Shown here in pieces: positions 16,151 to 24,151 of a DNA stretch of 64,000 nt. The notes under the pieces are model-generated. The model was not told the origin of the DNA, did no database searches, and saw only the letters and a list, made by a program, of their open reading frames with translations. How positions within the stretch are numbered: position 1 is the stretch's first letter; each line of letters opens with the position of its first letter. A program made the position numbers and the translations under genes. This stretch comes from Larkinella insperata. Lineage in GTDB: Bacteria; Bacteroidota; Bacteroidia; Cytophagales; Spirosomataceae. The DNA is taken from positions 2,685,001-2,749,000 of the forward strand of contig NZ_CP110973.1 in assembly GCF_026248825.1 (NCBI RefSeq), in the 5' to 3' direction.

Positions 16151-16217
16151 CCACAAAGACGGTGTTGGAAGATTTGAGGCCGGGGAAATAGAAAAGTTTT
16201 ACCCGAACATCATTACT

Positions 16218-17321
16218 ATGCCATCAACATCTACCCCGCCGTTTTATCACCGGCTTTCACACACCTTACTCGCGCTGGGACTGATTATGGCCGGGTTTTA
16301 CCTGGGACAAGACATCATCGTTCCGTTTGCCATGGCCGGTTTGCTGGCGGTTTTGCTGCGCCCCCTCGAAGCCTGGCTGGTCCGGCGTAACGTTCCTAAA
16401 GTGGTGGCTATTAGCTTGGTTTTGCTGCTGGCGATTGTGGTTATAGTAGGTTTGACCATGCTTATTTCCATGCAGTTGGCCCGGTTTACCGACGACTGGC
16501 CGAAGTTGAAAAAGAACATCAACGATTTTTACAGCGACGCCCGGCGCTGGATTCGGCAGGAGTATAACCTCAGCTACAGCCAGCAGGACCAGTACCTCAA
16601 ACAGGCCCAGGCCCAGACGATGGACACCCTGCAGGGCACCGGAACCCTCGGCATCATTACCGGCCCGTTGGGTACGTTGCTGCTTCTGCCCATTTACATC
16701 TTTCTGCTGCTCTATTACCGGGCCATGCTGATTCAGTTTGTCATCCGGTCGTTTACCGATGAGTACACGGAACGCGTTCGGGAAGTGCTGGGCGAAATCC
16801 GGTCGGTTATTCAGAGTTATGTCGTGGGGCTGGTGACCGAAACGGCCTGCGTGGCCGTGCTCAATTCGGTGGGCTTGCTGATCCTGGGCGTTCAATACGC
16901 GGTCCTGCTGGGCGTGATTGCGGCCATCATGAACCTGATACCCTACATTGGCGGGCTGGTGGCAACGGCGCTGGCCGTTGCGGTTACGTTTGTCAATCAT
17001 CCGGAGCCTTCGACGCTAATAGGGGTCGTGGCGGTTTTTCTGGTTGTGCAATTCATCGACAACAACTTTCTGGTACCCGTCATTATCGGTTCCAAAGTGC
17101 GGATCAACGCGCTGGTGTCCATTGTGGGTGTGCTGCTGGGCGGGGCCTTGGCGGGTGTTTCCGGTATGTTTTTGTCCATTCCGATCATTGCCATTCTGAA
17201 AGTAATCTTCGACCGGGTCGAGGGGCTCGAACACTGGGGAATTCTGCTCGGCGACCAGACCACCGAAGAAGATATCAACAAAATGCTACGGTTGCGACGA
17301 CGGAAGAAGAAAATTCCGTAA
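16218..17321 (+). CDS. AI-2E-family (TqsA/PerM-like) transporter
   Basis: A 367-residue integral membrane protein. Helix pairs lie at the N-terminus (LLALGLIMAGFYLGQDIIVP, near 15-60, and about 65-90). A long soluble stretch follows (FTDDWPKLKKNINDFYSDAR), then the family-typical C-terminal half with IMNLIPYIGGLVAT, FIDNNFLVPVIIGSKV and GVLLGGALAGVSGMFLSIP. The AI-2E family covers quorum-signal exporters such as TqsA and sodium/proton antiporters, so the substrate cannot be read from sequence. The frame is open to 16143, but the ATG at 16218 gives the normal family N-terminus. The peptidase gene follows after 34 bases and may be co-transcribed. Confidence 0.92.
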   Translation: MPSTSTPPFYHRLSHTLLALGLIMAGFYLGQDIIVPFAMAGLLAVLLRPLEAWLVRRNVPKVVAISLVLLLAIVVIVGLTMLISMQLARFTDDWPKLKKNINDFYSDARRWIRQEYNLSYSQQDQYLKQAQAQTMDTLQGTGTLGIITGPLGTLLLLPIYIFLLLYYRAMLIQFVIRSFTDEYTERVREVLGEIRSVIQSYVVGLVTETACVAVLNSVGLLILGVQYAVLLGVIAAIMNLIPYIGGLVATALAVAVTFVNHPEPSTLIGVVAVFLVVQFIDNNFLVPVIIGSKVRINALVSIVGVLLGGALAGVSGMFLSIPIIAILKVIFDRVEGLEHWGILLGDQTTEEDINKMLRLRRRKKKIP

Positions 17322-17355
17322 CGGTTTTTACAGTCGGTTCTCTATCTTCGGAAGT

Positions 17356-18480
17356 ATGAAACCAACTTTCCGCTTCCTGCTGACGGCTCTGCTTTGCGTG
17401 GCCGGTTATGCTTCTTTCGCCCAAGCCACGAAACGTCCCCGCGAGTACGGCATCCGTTTTGGCGTGTTACCGACCGGCCCTCTGAACGCCATTACCGACG
17501 TGCCGGGCGTGCGGGTGGGGCAGGTAACGTTGCAGGAAGGGCAAAGCGTCCGGTCCGGTGTTACAGCGATTTTACCCCACAGCGGCAATCTGTTTCAGGA
17601 AAAATGCCCGGCGGCCATCTACATCGGCAACGGCTTTGGCAAACTAACCGGCTACAGCCAGGTTGAAGAACTCGGCACCCTGGAAACTCCCATTGTGTTT
17701 ACCAATACCCTCGGCGTTCCGACGGCGGCTGATGCCGTGATTGACTACACGCTGGCCCAGCCGGGGAACGAACAGGTTCGCTCATTAAATCCGGTCGTGG
17801 GTGAAACCAACGACGGCGGCCTGAACGACATTCGCAGTCGCCCCGTCACAAAACAACACGTGCTGGACGCGATCAGGCAAGCCAGAACCGGAGCCGTAGA
17901 AGAAGGAAACGCGGGGGCCGGAACGGGTACGGTTTGCTTTGGTTTTAAAGGCGGCATTGGAACCGCTTCGCGAAAACTCCCGGCCTCCCTCGGCGGGTAC
18001 ACGGTCGGGGTGCTGGTGCAGACCAACTTCGGCGGGGTTTTGCAGATTGCGGGCGTTCCGGTGGGCGTGGAGCTAGGTCAGTTTTCATTCCGGGAAAAGC
18101 TCGACGGCTCCTGCATGATGGTGGTGCTGACGGACGCTCCGCTCGATGCCCGCAACCTGAAAAGGCTGGCCAAACGGGCGTTTATGGGTCTGGCCCGCAC
18201 GGGCGGAATCGCTTCCAACGGCAGCGGTGATTACGTGATTGCCGTCTCAACCGCCAACCGAATTTCGAACGTCTCGAAATCATCGCTCGACGAAATGAAG
18301 CTTCTCCGAAACGACGACACGTCTGCCTGTTTCCTGGCGGCCATTGAGGCCACTGAGGAAGCCATCATCAATTCACTGTTTGCCGCCCGCACCCAAACCG
18401 GCCACCGCGGCAGTCGCGTGGAGCAACTGCCGGTGGAGAAGGTGGTGGATTTATTAAAGAAAGCCGGTCAACTCAAATAG
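17356..18480 (+). CDS. Exported P1-family (DmpA-type) self-processing aminopeptidase
   Basis: A 374-residue protein with a signal peptide (about residues 1-22, ending YASFAQA) and the DmpA/BapA fold. The opening ITDVPGVRVGQVTL and the NDGGLNDIRSRPV and NAGAGTGTVCFGFKGGIGTA segments are characteristic. Family members cut themselves between Gly and Ser to form an Ntn-hydrolase with an N-terminal serine; here the matching pair is G251-S252 in LDGSCMMVVLTDAP. They remove N-terminal residues from peptides, some with D-amino acids or beta-peptides. The signal peptide implies periplasmic action. A near-match to the -7 element (TATCTTCG) lies just before the ATG. Its last eight bases overlap the tail of the opposite receiver gene. 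Confidence 0.93.
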   Translation: MKPTFRFLLTALLCVAGYASFAQATKRPREYGIRFGVLPTGPLNAITDVPGVRVGQVTLQEGQSVRSGVTAILPHSGNLFQEKCPAAIYIGNGFGKLTGYSQVEELGTLETPIVFTNTLGVPTAADAVIDYTLAQPGNEQVRSLNPVVGETNDGGLNDIRSRPVTKQHVLDAIRQARTGAVEEGNAGAGTGTVCFGFKGGIGTASRKLPASLGGYTVGVLVQTNFGGVLQIAGVPVGVELGQFSFREKLDGSCMMVVLTDAPLDARNLKRLAKRAFMGLARTGGIASNGSGDYVIAVSTANRISNVSKSSLDEMKLLRNDDTSACFLAAIEATEEAIINSLFAARTQTGHRGSRVEQLPVEKVVDLLKKAGQLK

Positions 18481-18940
18481 CCGTTTCACCAACATTCAGC
18501 ATACTCGGAATGACCGGCAGAATCTTTTGCCAGCCTTCCAGCGATACCGGTTTTTTGATATAACTGGTTACGCCCCAGGCATACAATTGTTCAGCGTCCT
18601 GCAGATTTGTAGAACTGCTGAAGACGGCAATCGGAATAGACCGGTAGAGGGGGTTGGAACGAAGTTTGCGTAATAGTTTCCAGCCATCTGCCCGGCGGGG
18701 CAAATAAAGATCCAGTAGAATCAGGATGGGCAGCGATTTTTGTTGAGCGTAACAATTATCCAGGTACGTTAAAGCCTGCTGGGTCGAGGTAGCTCCAACC
18801 GGCACAACTTCCTGAAGATGTTGTCGAAGCAGATAATGCAACAGCAGGTGATCATTAAGATTGTTTTCCACGACCAGAATACTTTCAAAGTCAATTGAGT
18901 AGGTAGGGGTGGATTGTAAGCTGTCGGCCCGGTTTTTCAT
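18473..18940 (-). CDS. Single-domain response regulator (receiver only)
   Basis: A 155-residue protein consisting of one CheY-like receiver with short extensions. The phospho-acceptor is D77 in LILLDLYLPRRADGW, and SSSTN and SYIKKPVS carry the conserved Ser/Thr and Lys. The usual acidic pair at the end of strand 1 is E25-N26 (VVENNLND), a milder form than DD, which may alter metal binding. Such stand-alone receivers in Bacteroidota often pair with hybrid kinases or phosphorelays encoded elsewhere; no kinase is adjacent. The gene is tail-to-tail with the peptidase gene, overlapping by eight bases. No output domain is present. Confidence 0.9.
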   Translation of the reverse strand: MKNRADSLQSTPTYSIDFESILVVENNLNDHLLLHYLLRQHLQEVVPVGATSTQQALTYLDNCYAQQKSLPILILLDLYLPRRADGWKLLRKLRSNPLYRSIPIAVFSSSTNLQDAEQLYAWGVTSYIKKPVSLEGWQKILPVIPSMLNVGETAI

Positions 18941-19131
18941 ATAAATCGCTATTGCGCTAAAAATAGTTGAGTTTCAGGTCGCATAGTTAAGAGATTTTGT
19001 TGACAATTACCAAGCATTGCAGAATTAATTTATCAAATTCAGACTTGTATTTATACTTAGGTAAAATGTGGGCTGTCCGGAAGGTGAATTAGTCACATTT
19101 TCAGATAAATAGTGTGAGCCGCTAAGACATT

Positions 19132-20184
19132 TTACGCTTTTTGAGCCCAGATCAGGCCGTAATCCATCTGCGTTGGAATATTTTCTTCGGTGGGTTGCAG
19201 TCCAGCTTGGGTGAACCACTGCCGGTATTCCTGCCGGCTGTAACAGCGGCCTTTGGTGCCCCAGAACAATTGGGCAGAATAATCTGTAACGGGCAGCGGC
19301 CCATCCAGGGCGTCGTTCAGAAAAGCGTCGTGCGCCCATAATTCGCCACCCGGCCGGAGAGCGGCTGCAAAACGGTTGGCCAATTGCTGGCAGGTTTCAA
19401 CCGGCCAGTCGTGAAAAAGGCTGGCTGCTAAGAGGATATCTGTGTCTGGTAATTCGTCGGTCAGCATGTCGCCGGGCTGGAACGTCACCCGCTCGCGGAC
19501 GGTTTCGGCACCGGGTCGGCCGCTGCGGGCAAAGGCGTCGAGCAGTTCGGCGGCAACGGCCAGTACCGCAGGCCGGTCGAACAAGGTAGCCGTAGCATCC
19601 GGGTTGAGGAGGAGCCATTCGTAGGTATAATACCCCGTTCCGCCCGCAACATCCAGCAAATGACCGGAACTTCTGGAAATTTTACTGGCGACCAGGGGGG
19701 AGAGCTTCTGGGCGCGACCGGCCAAACCAAGCGTAAACATCCGGGACAGTTCAGCATCGTCCATCGGCGAAGGGGCGTCGCCTTCTTTCACGTAGGAAAT
19801 ACCGCCGGAGGTATCCAGCGGACCGTCGTTTCGCAACCGAACGGCCATTTCCACTACGCCGGGGTCATTTTTTTCCAGACCGACATAGCCCGTCAGGTTA
19901 GGCGTCTGGGTCTGCGTTACATACTGCCCCAACGCCGAAATCCGAAGTGCACCGGCTTCGGTGTATTCAAGCAATTCCATGGCGCAAAGCGCCGGAAAGA
20001 GCACGCTGGCCGGACGTTCTTTTAGTCCGAGCCGGCGGCTAAAGTCGGTAACGGAAAGTGGACCGTTCCTTAATTCTTCAAAAACATTCAGGTGGTGAAC
20101 GGCGGCAATCAGCAGGCGGGAGCCAAACATGGCCCGCAAATGGCGGGTAATTGGGGCAGGGTCGAGTTGAGCGTTGTCTAGCAT
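19132..20184 (-). CDS. SAM-dependent O-methyltransferase (family 2 fold)
   Basis: A 350-residue methyltransferase with an N-terminal winged-helix dimerisation domain (about residues 10-95: LLIAAVHHLNVFEEL, SVTDFSRRLGL, LCAMELLEY) and a C-terminal Rossmann SAM domain. The glycine-rich SAM loop is LLDVAGGTGYYT. The ASLFHDWP segment holds the position of the catalytic histidine in plant-type and bacterial secondary-metabolite O-methyltransferases, and PGGELWAHDAF follows. The substrate is unknown; bacterial relatives methylate polyketides, quinones or tetrapyrroles. No biosynthetic cluster surrounds it. A near-match -7 element (TATCTTTA on the minus strand, about 20207-20214) precedes the start. 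Confidence 0.88.
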   Translation of the reverse strand: MLDNAQLDPAPITRHLRAMFGSRLLIAAVHHLNVFEELRNGPLSVTDFSRRLGLKERPASVLFPALCAMELLEYTEAGALRISALGQYVTQTQTPNLTGYVGLEKNDPGVVEMAVRLRNDGPLDTSGGISYVKEGDAPSPMDDAELSRMFTLGLAGRAQKLSPLVASKISRSSGHLLDVAGGTGYYTYEWLLLNPDATATLFDRPAVLAVAAELLDAFARSGRPGAETVRERVTFQPGDMLTDELPDTDILLAASLFHDWPVETCQQLANRFAAALRPGGELWAHDAFLNDALDGPLPVTDYSAQLFWGTKGRCYSRQEYRQWFTQAGLQPTEENIPTQMDYGLIWAQKA

Positions 20185-20263
20185 TACTTCAAGGGTTTGT
20201 TCGCCTTAAAGATAAGCAGGCAACCCGAAGCACCACGGTTTTCTGAGGACGTGGTCCGTTTGG

Positions 20264-20809
20264 CTACACCCGGATGCGTTCGTAAACCGGAGTGCCAGCG
20301 ACCGGGTCGGTTCCGAATAATTCAACGTACTGCACTTTCGGCAGCAGGCCGGAATCGGAAGCCAGTTGGACAAAAACCTTCTGCAGGCAGGCTCTCCGGC
20401 CATTGATGGTGGTCAGGGCGATGGGCTTGCCTTGCTGTAGATCGACCCAGATGGGCCGTTTTTTGAACGCATTTAATTGAATTTCAAAACTGTTGTCGCT
20501 TTGAGCCAACGGCTTGTGTTTGTAACCGTACGCCATTTTCCACTGAAACATCGACAGCGACTCCCGCTGGCCCCGTTCGGCGTAGCGAATCCAGTAAACA
20601 CTGACGGGGTCCTCGGCGTTGAGCCGTCGGCCGGTGGTTACATTGGCTTCGTAGATTACGGTATTGGCGTCGTTGCTCCGCTGAATGTAAAACAAGCGGT
20701 TGGGGGCGGGCGGTGGCACCGGAAATTCGCTGGCACCGCCCGATGCGGTTGTAAAGGCGCTGGTCAGTTCCAGCAGAAACAGCAGGAAGAAGACATGACG
20801 GTAGTTCAT
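20264..20809 (-). CDS. Exported DUF4833-type protein
   Basis: A 181-residue exported protein. A signal peptide (MNYRHVFFLLFLLELTSAFT) precedes a single domain with PNRLFYIQRSNDANTVIYEA, DPVSVYWIRYAERG and AYGYKHKP, which I recognise as the DUF4833 pattern found across Bacteroidota. No catalytic motif is apparent and no function is known for the family. The fold is probably a beta-rich periplasmic domain. It occupies the place just upstream of gldG where gldF might be expected, but is on the opposite strand and unrelated to it. Confidence 0.82.
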   Translation of the reverse strand: MNYRHVFFLLFLLELTSAFTTASGGASEFPVPPPAPNRLFYIQRSNDANTVIYEANVTTGRRLNAEDPVSVYWIRYAERGQRESLSMFQWKMAYGYKHKPLAQSDNSFEIQLNAFKKRPIWVDLQQGKPIALTTINGRRACLQKVFVQLASDSGLLPKVQYVELFGTDPVAGTPVYERIRV

Positions 20810-20956
20810 AGCAAGAATTCAGTAGCATGTTGTTGTTTACAGACCTAAGACCGCTATCTCCGCGCTTCCCCCTACGTCGTCGTCAAAAATTTAGGGGTCC
20901 GTCATTTTTTCTTCTACTTTCGCACAACTTAACTGCTTTCAGCGTTTTACGCAGGT

Positions 20957-22627
20957 ATGAAGTCATTCTTGGTTCGTTTTGGGATTGTGCTGGCCGTGGT
21001 GGTCGTGGTCAATCTGTTGTCTTCTTTTTTGTTTTTCCGGGTTGATCTCACGCAGGAAGGTCGTTACACGCTTTCGGAAGCCACCGAAAATCTGCTGGCC
21101 AACCTCGACGATGATGTGCACGTCAACGTGTACCTGACGGGTAATTTGCCGCCCGGTTTCAAACGACTGGAAACCAGCATCCGGGAAACGCTGGCGGAAT
21201 TTCAGGCCCGGGCTGGTCAGACGCTGACGTACCGTTTCATCGACCCGACCGCCAATCCGAACGAAAAACAACGCACGGAGTTTCAGACCCAGCTGCTTCA
21301 GAAGGGCCTGACGCCGACCAATCTGAATTTTACGGCGGAAGGCAACCAACGAACCGAACAGTTAATCTATCCCTGGGCCATTGTGTCGTACAAAGGCCGC
21401 GAATTGCCGGTGTTGCTGCTGCGCGGAAACCGCTCCAGTTCACCGGAAGAACAACTGAATCAGTCCATTGAAAACGTCGAATACGAGCTGGCGTCGGCGA
21501 TTCGGCGGTTGACGATTCGGGAGAAAAAAGTCTTGGGGGTGACGGTTTCCTACACGGATGTCGAGCCGCTGCGCATGTCCGATCTGCTGGCTACCCTGCA
21601 GGAGTTTTACGACATTAAATTGATTGATTTACAGGCATCCCGCGATCTGGTGGGGCTGGATGGGCTGATTGTTCCCAAACCCGACCGCCCGTTTTCCGAA
21701 GCCGACAAATACAAGATCGACCAGTTTGTGGTCAACGGCGGCAAAGCCCTGTTTTTTGTCGACGGGTTGCGAATCGACAGCATCGGGCGCGAGGGCACCT
21801 ACGCCCAGCCGCTCAACCTCAACCTGAACGACCTGTTTTTTCGCTGGGGTATTCGGCTCAACAACGACATTATCAAAGACCTGAGCTGCGCCTTTATTCC
21901 ACTCAATGTGGGTAACATGGGCGATAAACCCAACGTGCAGTTGCTGCCGTGGCGGTTTTTTCCGTTGATCAACAATTTTGGCGGGGCGGCCAACCACAAA
22001 AGCCCGATTGTGCGAAACCTGGATGCAATATACAGCCGGTTTACCAGTACCCTCGATACCGTGCAGGCGCCGGGCATCACGAAAACGCCCCTGCTGCTGT
22101 CTTCACAATATACCAAAATCCTGAAGGCTCCGGCGCTGGTGAGCTACAACGAAGCCCGGCAGCAGCCCGACCCCCGTACCTACGACAGCGGGGTTCAGCT
22201 TATTGCCTGCCTGCTGGAAGGCCGTTTTCAGTCGCTCTACACCAACCGCATCCTGCCCGGCGATCCGCGCGCGGCTTCGTTCAAAGCGCAGGGGCAACCG
22301 TCGAAAATCGTAGTTTGCTCCGATGGGGATCTGCTGATCAACGACATCAACTACCGAACGAATACCCCGTACCCACTCGGCTACGAACGGTTCTCGAAAA
22401 ACACATTTGCCAACAAGGATTTTGTGGTCAACGCGGTGAATTACCTGCTGGACGACAACGGGATTATTGGTGCCCGCACCCGGCAGGTGACGCTCCGGCC
22501 CCTGGACAAAATCCGGCTGCGCGAAGAGCGCCTTTCGTGGCAGCTTCTGAACCTGTTGGGACCGGTGCTTCTGGTTGGTTTTGTGGGGGTTGTGTGGCAG
22601 TTCGCGCGCCGGAGGAAGTATGCGTGA
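20957..22627 (+). CDS. gldG: Gliding-motility ABC transporter auxiliary protein GldG
   Basis: A 556-residue protein of the GldG family. It has an N-terminal membrane helix (about residues 5-28, then FFRVDLTQEGRYTLSEAT), a large periplasmic ABC_transp_aux-type region (about 30-515) with VYLTGNLPPGFKRLE, ASRDLVGLDGLIVPKPDRPF and NGGKALFFVDG, and a C-terminal helix (LLNLLGPVLLVGFVGVVWQF). In Flavobacterium GldA, GldF and GldG form an ABC system required for gliding; its cargo is still unsettled. Here gldF is not adjacent. A near-match -7 element (TACTTTCG, 20915-20922) upstream suggests its own promoter. dnaN follows in the same direction after a repeat and its own promoter. Confidence 0.93.
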   Translation: MKSFLVRFGIVLAVVVVVNLLSSFLFFRVDLTQEGRYTLSEATENLLANLDDDVHVNVYLTGNLPPGFKRLETSIRETLAEFQARAGQTLTYRFIDPTANPNEKQRTEFQTQLLQKGLTPTNLNFTAEGNQRTEQLIYPWAIVSYKGRELPVLLLRGNRSSSPEEQLNQSIENVEYELASAIRRLTIREKKVLGVTVSYTDVEPLRMSDLLATLQEFYDIKLIDLQASRDLVGLDGLIVPKPDRPFSEADKYKIDQFVVNGGKALFFVDGLRIDSIGREGTYAQPLNLNLNDLFFRWGIRLNNDIIKDLSCAFIPLNVGNMGDKPNVQLLPWRFFPLINNFGGAANHKSPIVRNLDAIYSRFTSTLDTVQAPGITKTPLLLSSQYTKILKAPALVSYNEARQQPDPRTYDSGVQLIACLLEGRFQSLYTNRILPGDPRAASFKAQGQPSKIVVCSDGDLLINDINYRTNTPYPLGYERFSKNTFANKDFVVNAVNYLLDDNGIIGARTRQVTLRPLDKIRLREERLSWQLLNLLGPVLLVGFVGVVWQFARRRKYA

Positions 22628-22638
22628 GGGATTTTAAG

Positions 22639-22730
22639 TTATTTCGCGGGGTTGAGCAGAGAACGTCGGAGCTTAGCGGAGAACGACTCTGCTTACCGCC
22701 AAAGAAACTCCGCTAAACTCCGCGAAATAG
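22639..22730. repeat. Dispersed long-hairpin repeat, copy A
   Basis: Two complementary arms, 22642-22681 and 22687-22727, enclose a five-base loop. The left arm starts TTTCGCGG, contains AGCAGAGAA and ends AGCGGAG; the right arm is its imperfect reverse complement. The same arm occurs at 34851-34889 and 57430-57468, but there the arm order is reversed. The element lies between gldG and the dnaN promoter. Confidence 0.75.
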
Positions 22731-22756
22731 TCTCCACCGTTTCCACTATTTTTCCT

Positions 22757-22764
22757 ACTTTTGT
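22757..22764 (+). promoter_or_regulatory. Bacteroidota -7 promoter element of dnaN
   Basis: TACTTTTG matches TAnnTTTG exactly and ends 35 bases before the dnaN ATG at 22800. It follows repeat copy A directly. Confidence 0.65.
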
Positions 22765-22799
22765 TCTTATTGGACAAACGGCCCCAAATAAAATTGCAT

Positions 22800-23921
22800 A
22801 TGAAATTTATCGTTTCCTCCTCCGTATTACTCAAGCAACTTTCAGCCATCAACGGTGTGGTGGCAACGAACCCCATTGTGCCAATTCTGGAGAATTTTCT
22901 CTTCAAACTGGAAGATGACACCCTGACGGTGACGGCGTCCGATCTGCAAACCACGATGATTACCAACATTACCGTGGAGTCGTCGGAGAAGGGAGCCATT
23001 GCCATTCCGGCCAAGCTGCTGCTGGATACGCTGCGCGGCCTGCCCGAACAACCGATTACGTTCAACGTCAATACAGAAACATTCGGAACGGAAATCCTGA
23101 CCGACAACGGTCGCTACAAATTATCCGGCGAAAACCCCATCGACTTCCCGAAAATCCCGTCGGTCAACCGTAGCCTGTCGGTGGAACTGTCGTCAGACGC
23201 CCTGCTGAGCGCCATCAACAACACCGTCTTTGCCACCAGCACCGACGACCTGCGCCCGGCCATGACGGGGGTGTACCTGCAACTGAGTGAAGAAAGCGCG
23301 ACGTTTGTGGCCACCGACGGTCACCGGCTGATCCGTTACCGTCGGATGGACATCAGCTCGCCCAGCAACTCGTCGATGATTATTCCGCGGAAAGCCCTGA
23401 CGCTGCTGAAGGCGTCGCTGCCTGAGGATGCGGTGGTGCGGGCTGAGTTCAGCCAGTCGAACGCGTCGTTTACGTTTGGCAATACGCAGATGATCTGCCG
23501 GTTGATCGACGAGCGGTTCCCGGATTTCGAAAATGCCATTCCGGTAAACAACCCCAACGTAATGACCATCGGCCGGACCGACATCCTGAATTCGCTGAAG
23601 CGGATCATGATTTACGCCAACCGGACGACCCACCAGATCCGGCTTTCGCTGAAAACGAACTCGCTGACCATTTCCGCCGAGGATTTGGATTACAGCAACG
23701 AAGCCAACGAAAAACTGCTCTGCGATTACGACGGTGATGCGCTGGAAATCGGCTTCAACGCCAAATTCCTGACCGAGATGCTCAACAACCTGAGCGCCAA
23801 AATGCTCTCGTTCGAGATGTCGGCCCCCAACCGCGCGGGCCTGGTCATCCCGGCCGACAAGGAAGAAAACGAAGATATCCTGATGCTGGTCATGCCGGTT
23901 ATGCTGAATACGTACGCGTAA
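22800..23921 (+). CDS. dnaN: DNA polymerase III beta subunit (sliding clamp)
   Basis: A 373-residue protein with the three repeated clamp domains (about 1-120, 128-245, 247-373). Recognisable segments are MKFIVSSSVLLKQLSAINGV, NPIVPILENFLFKL, RPAMTGVYLQL, VATDGHRLIRY, FPDFENAIP and the C-terminal VMPVMLNTYA. The latter replaces the usual MPMRL ending and lines the peptide-binding pocket. The dimer encircles DNA and tethers the replicative polymerase and repair proteins. Length is normal. The frame is open to 22761, but the ATG at 22800 gives the canonical MKFIVSS start. It is not next to dnaA or recF here, as is common in Bacteroidota. Confidence 0.98.
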   Translation: MKFIVSSSVLLKQLSAINGVVATNPIVPILENFLFKLEDDTLTVTASDLQTTMITNITVESSEKGAIAIPAKLLLDTLRGLPEQPITFNVNTETFGTEILTDNGRYKLSGENPIDFPKIPSVNRSLSVELSSDALLSAINNTVFATSTDDLRPAMTGVYLQLSEESATFVATDGHRLIRYRRMDISSPSNSSMIIPRKALTLLKASLPEDAVVRAEFSQSNASFTFGNTQMICRLIDERFPDFENAIPVNNPNVMTIGRTDILNSLKRIMIYANRTTHQIRLSLKTNSLTISAEDLDYSNEANEKLLCDYDGDALEIGFNAKFLTEMLNNLSAKMLSFEMSAPNRAGLVIPADKEENEDILMLVMPVMLNTYA

Positions 23922-23951
23922 TTCCCGTTCAAGACCCATTTAATCATTTCT

Positions 23952-23985
23952 AGCCCGGAACCCTCGTTCCGGGCTTGCGTTTTTT
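23952..23985 (+). terminator. Rho-independent terminator of dnaN
   Basis: AGCCCGGAAC (23952-23961) pairs with GTTCCGGGCT (23966-23975) around CCTC, followed after four bases by a T run. It starts 31 bases after the dnaN stop. Confidence 0.9.
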
Positions 23986-24151
23986 GTGTGGGTTCGTATA
24001 TTTGAATTTGTTGCTTACTCTAACCTGACGGCAAATCACTTCTTTTATTTGTTTTTCAGCAGCTTATCAGTTCTGCTTAGGAACGGATTGATGGTGGAAC
24101 GTGAGGTGCGGGTAAGGGCAGTCAGTCATTACTACGGATCCTTAATTTGCT

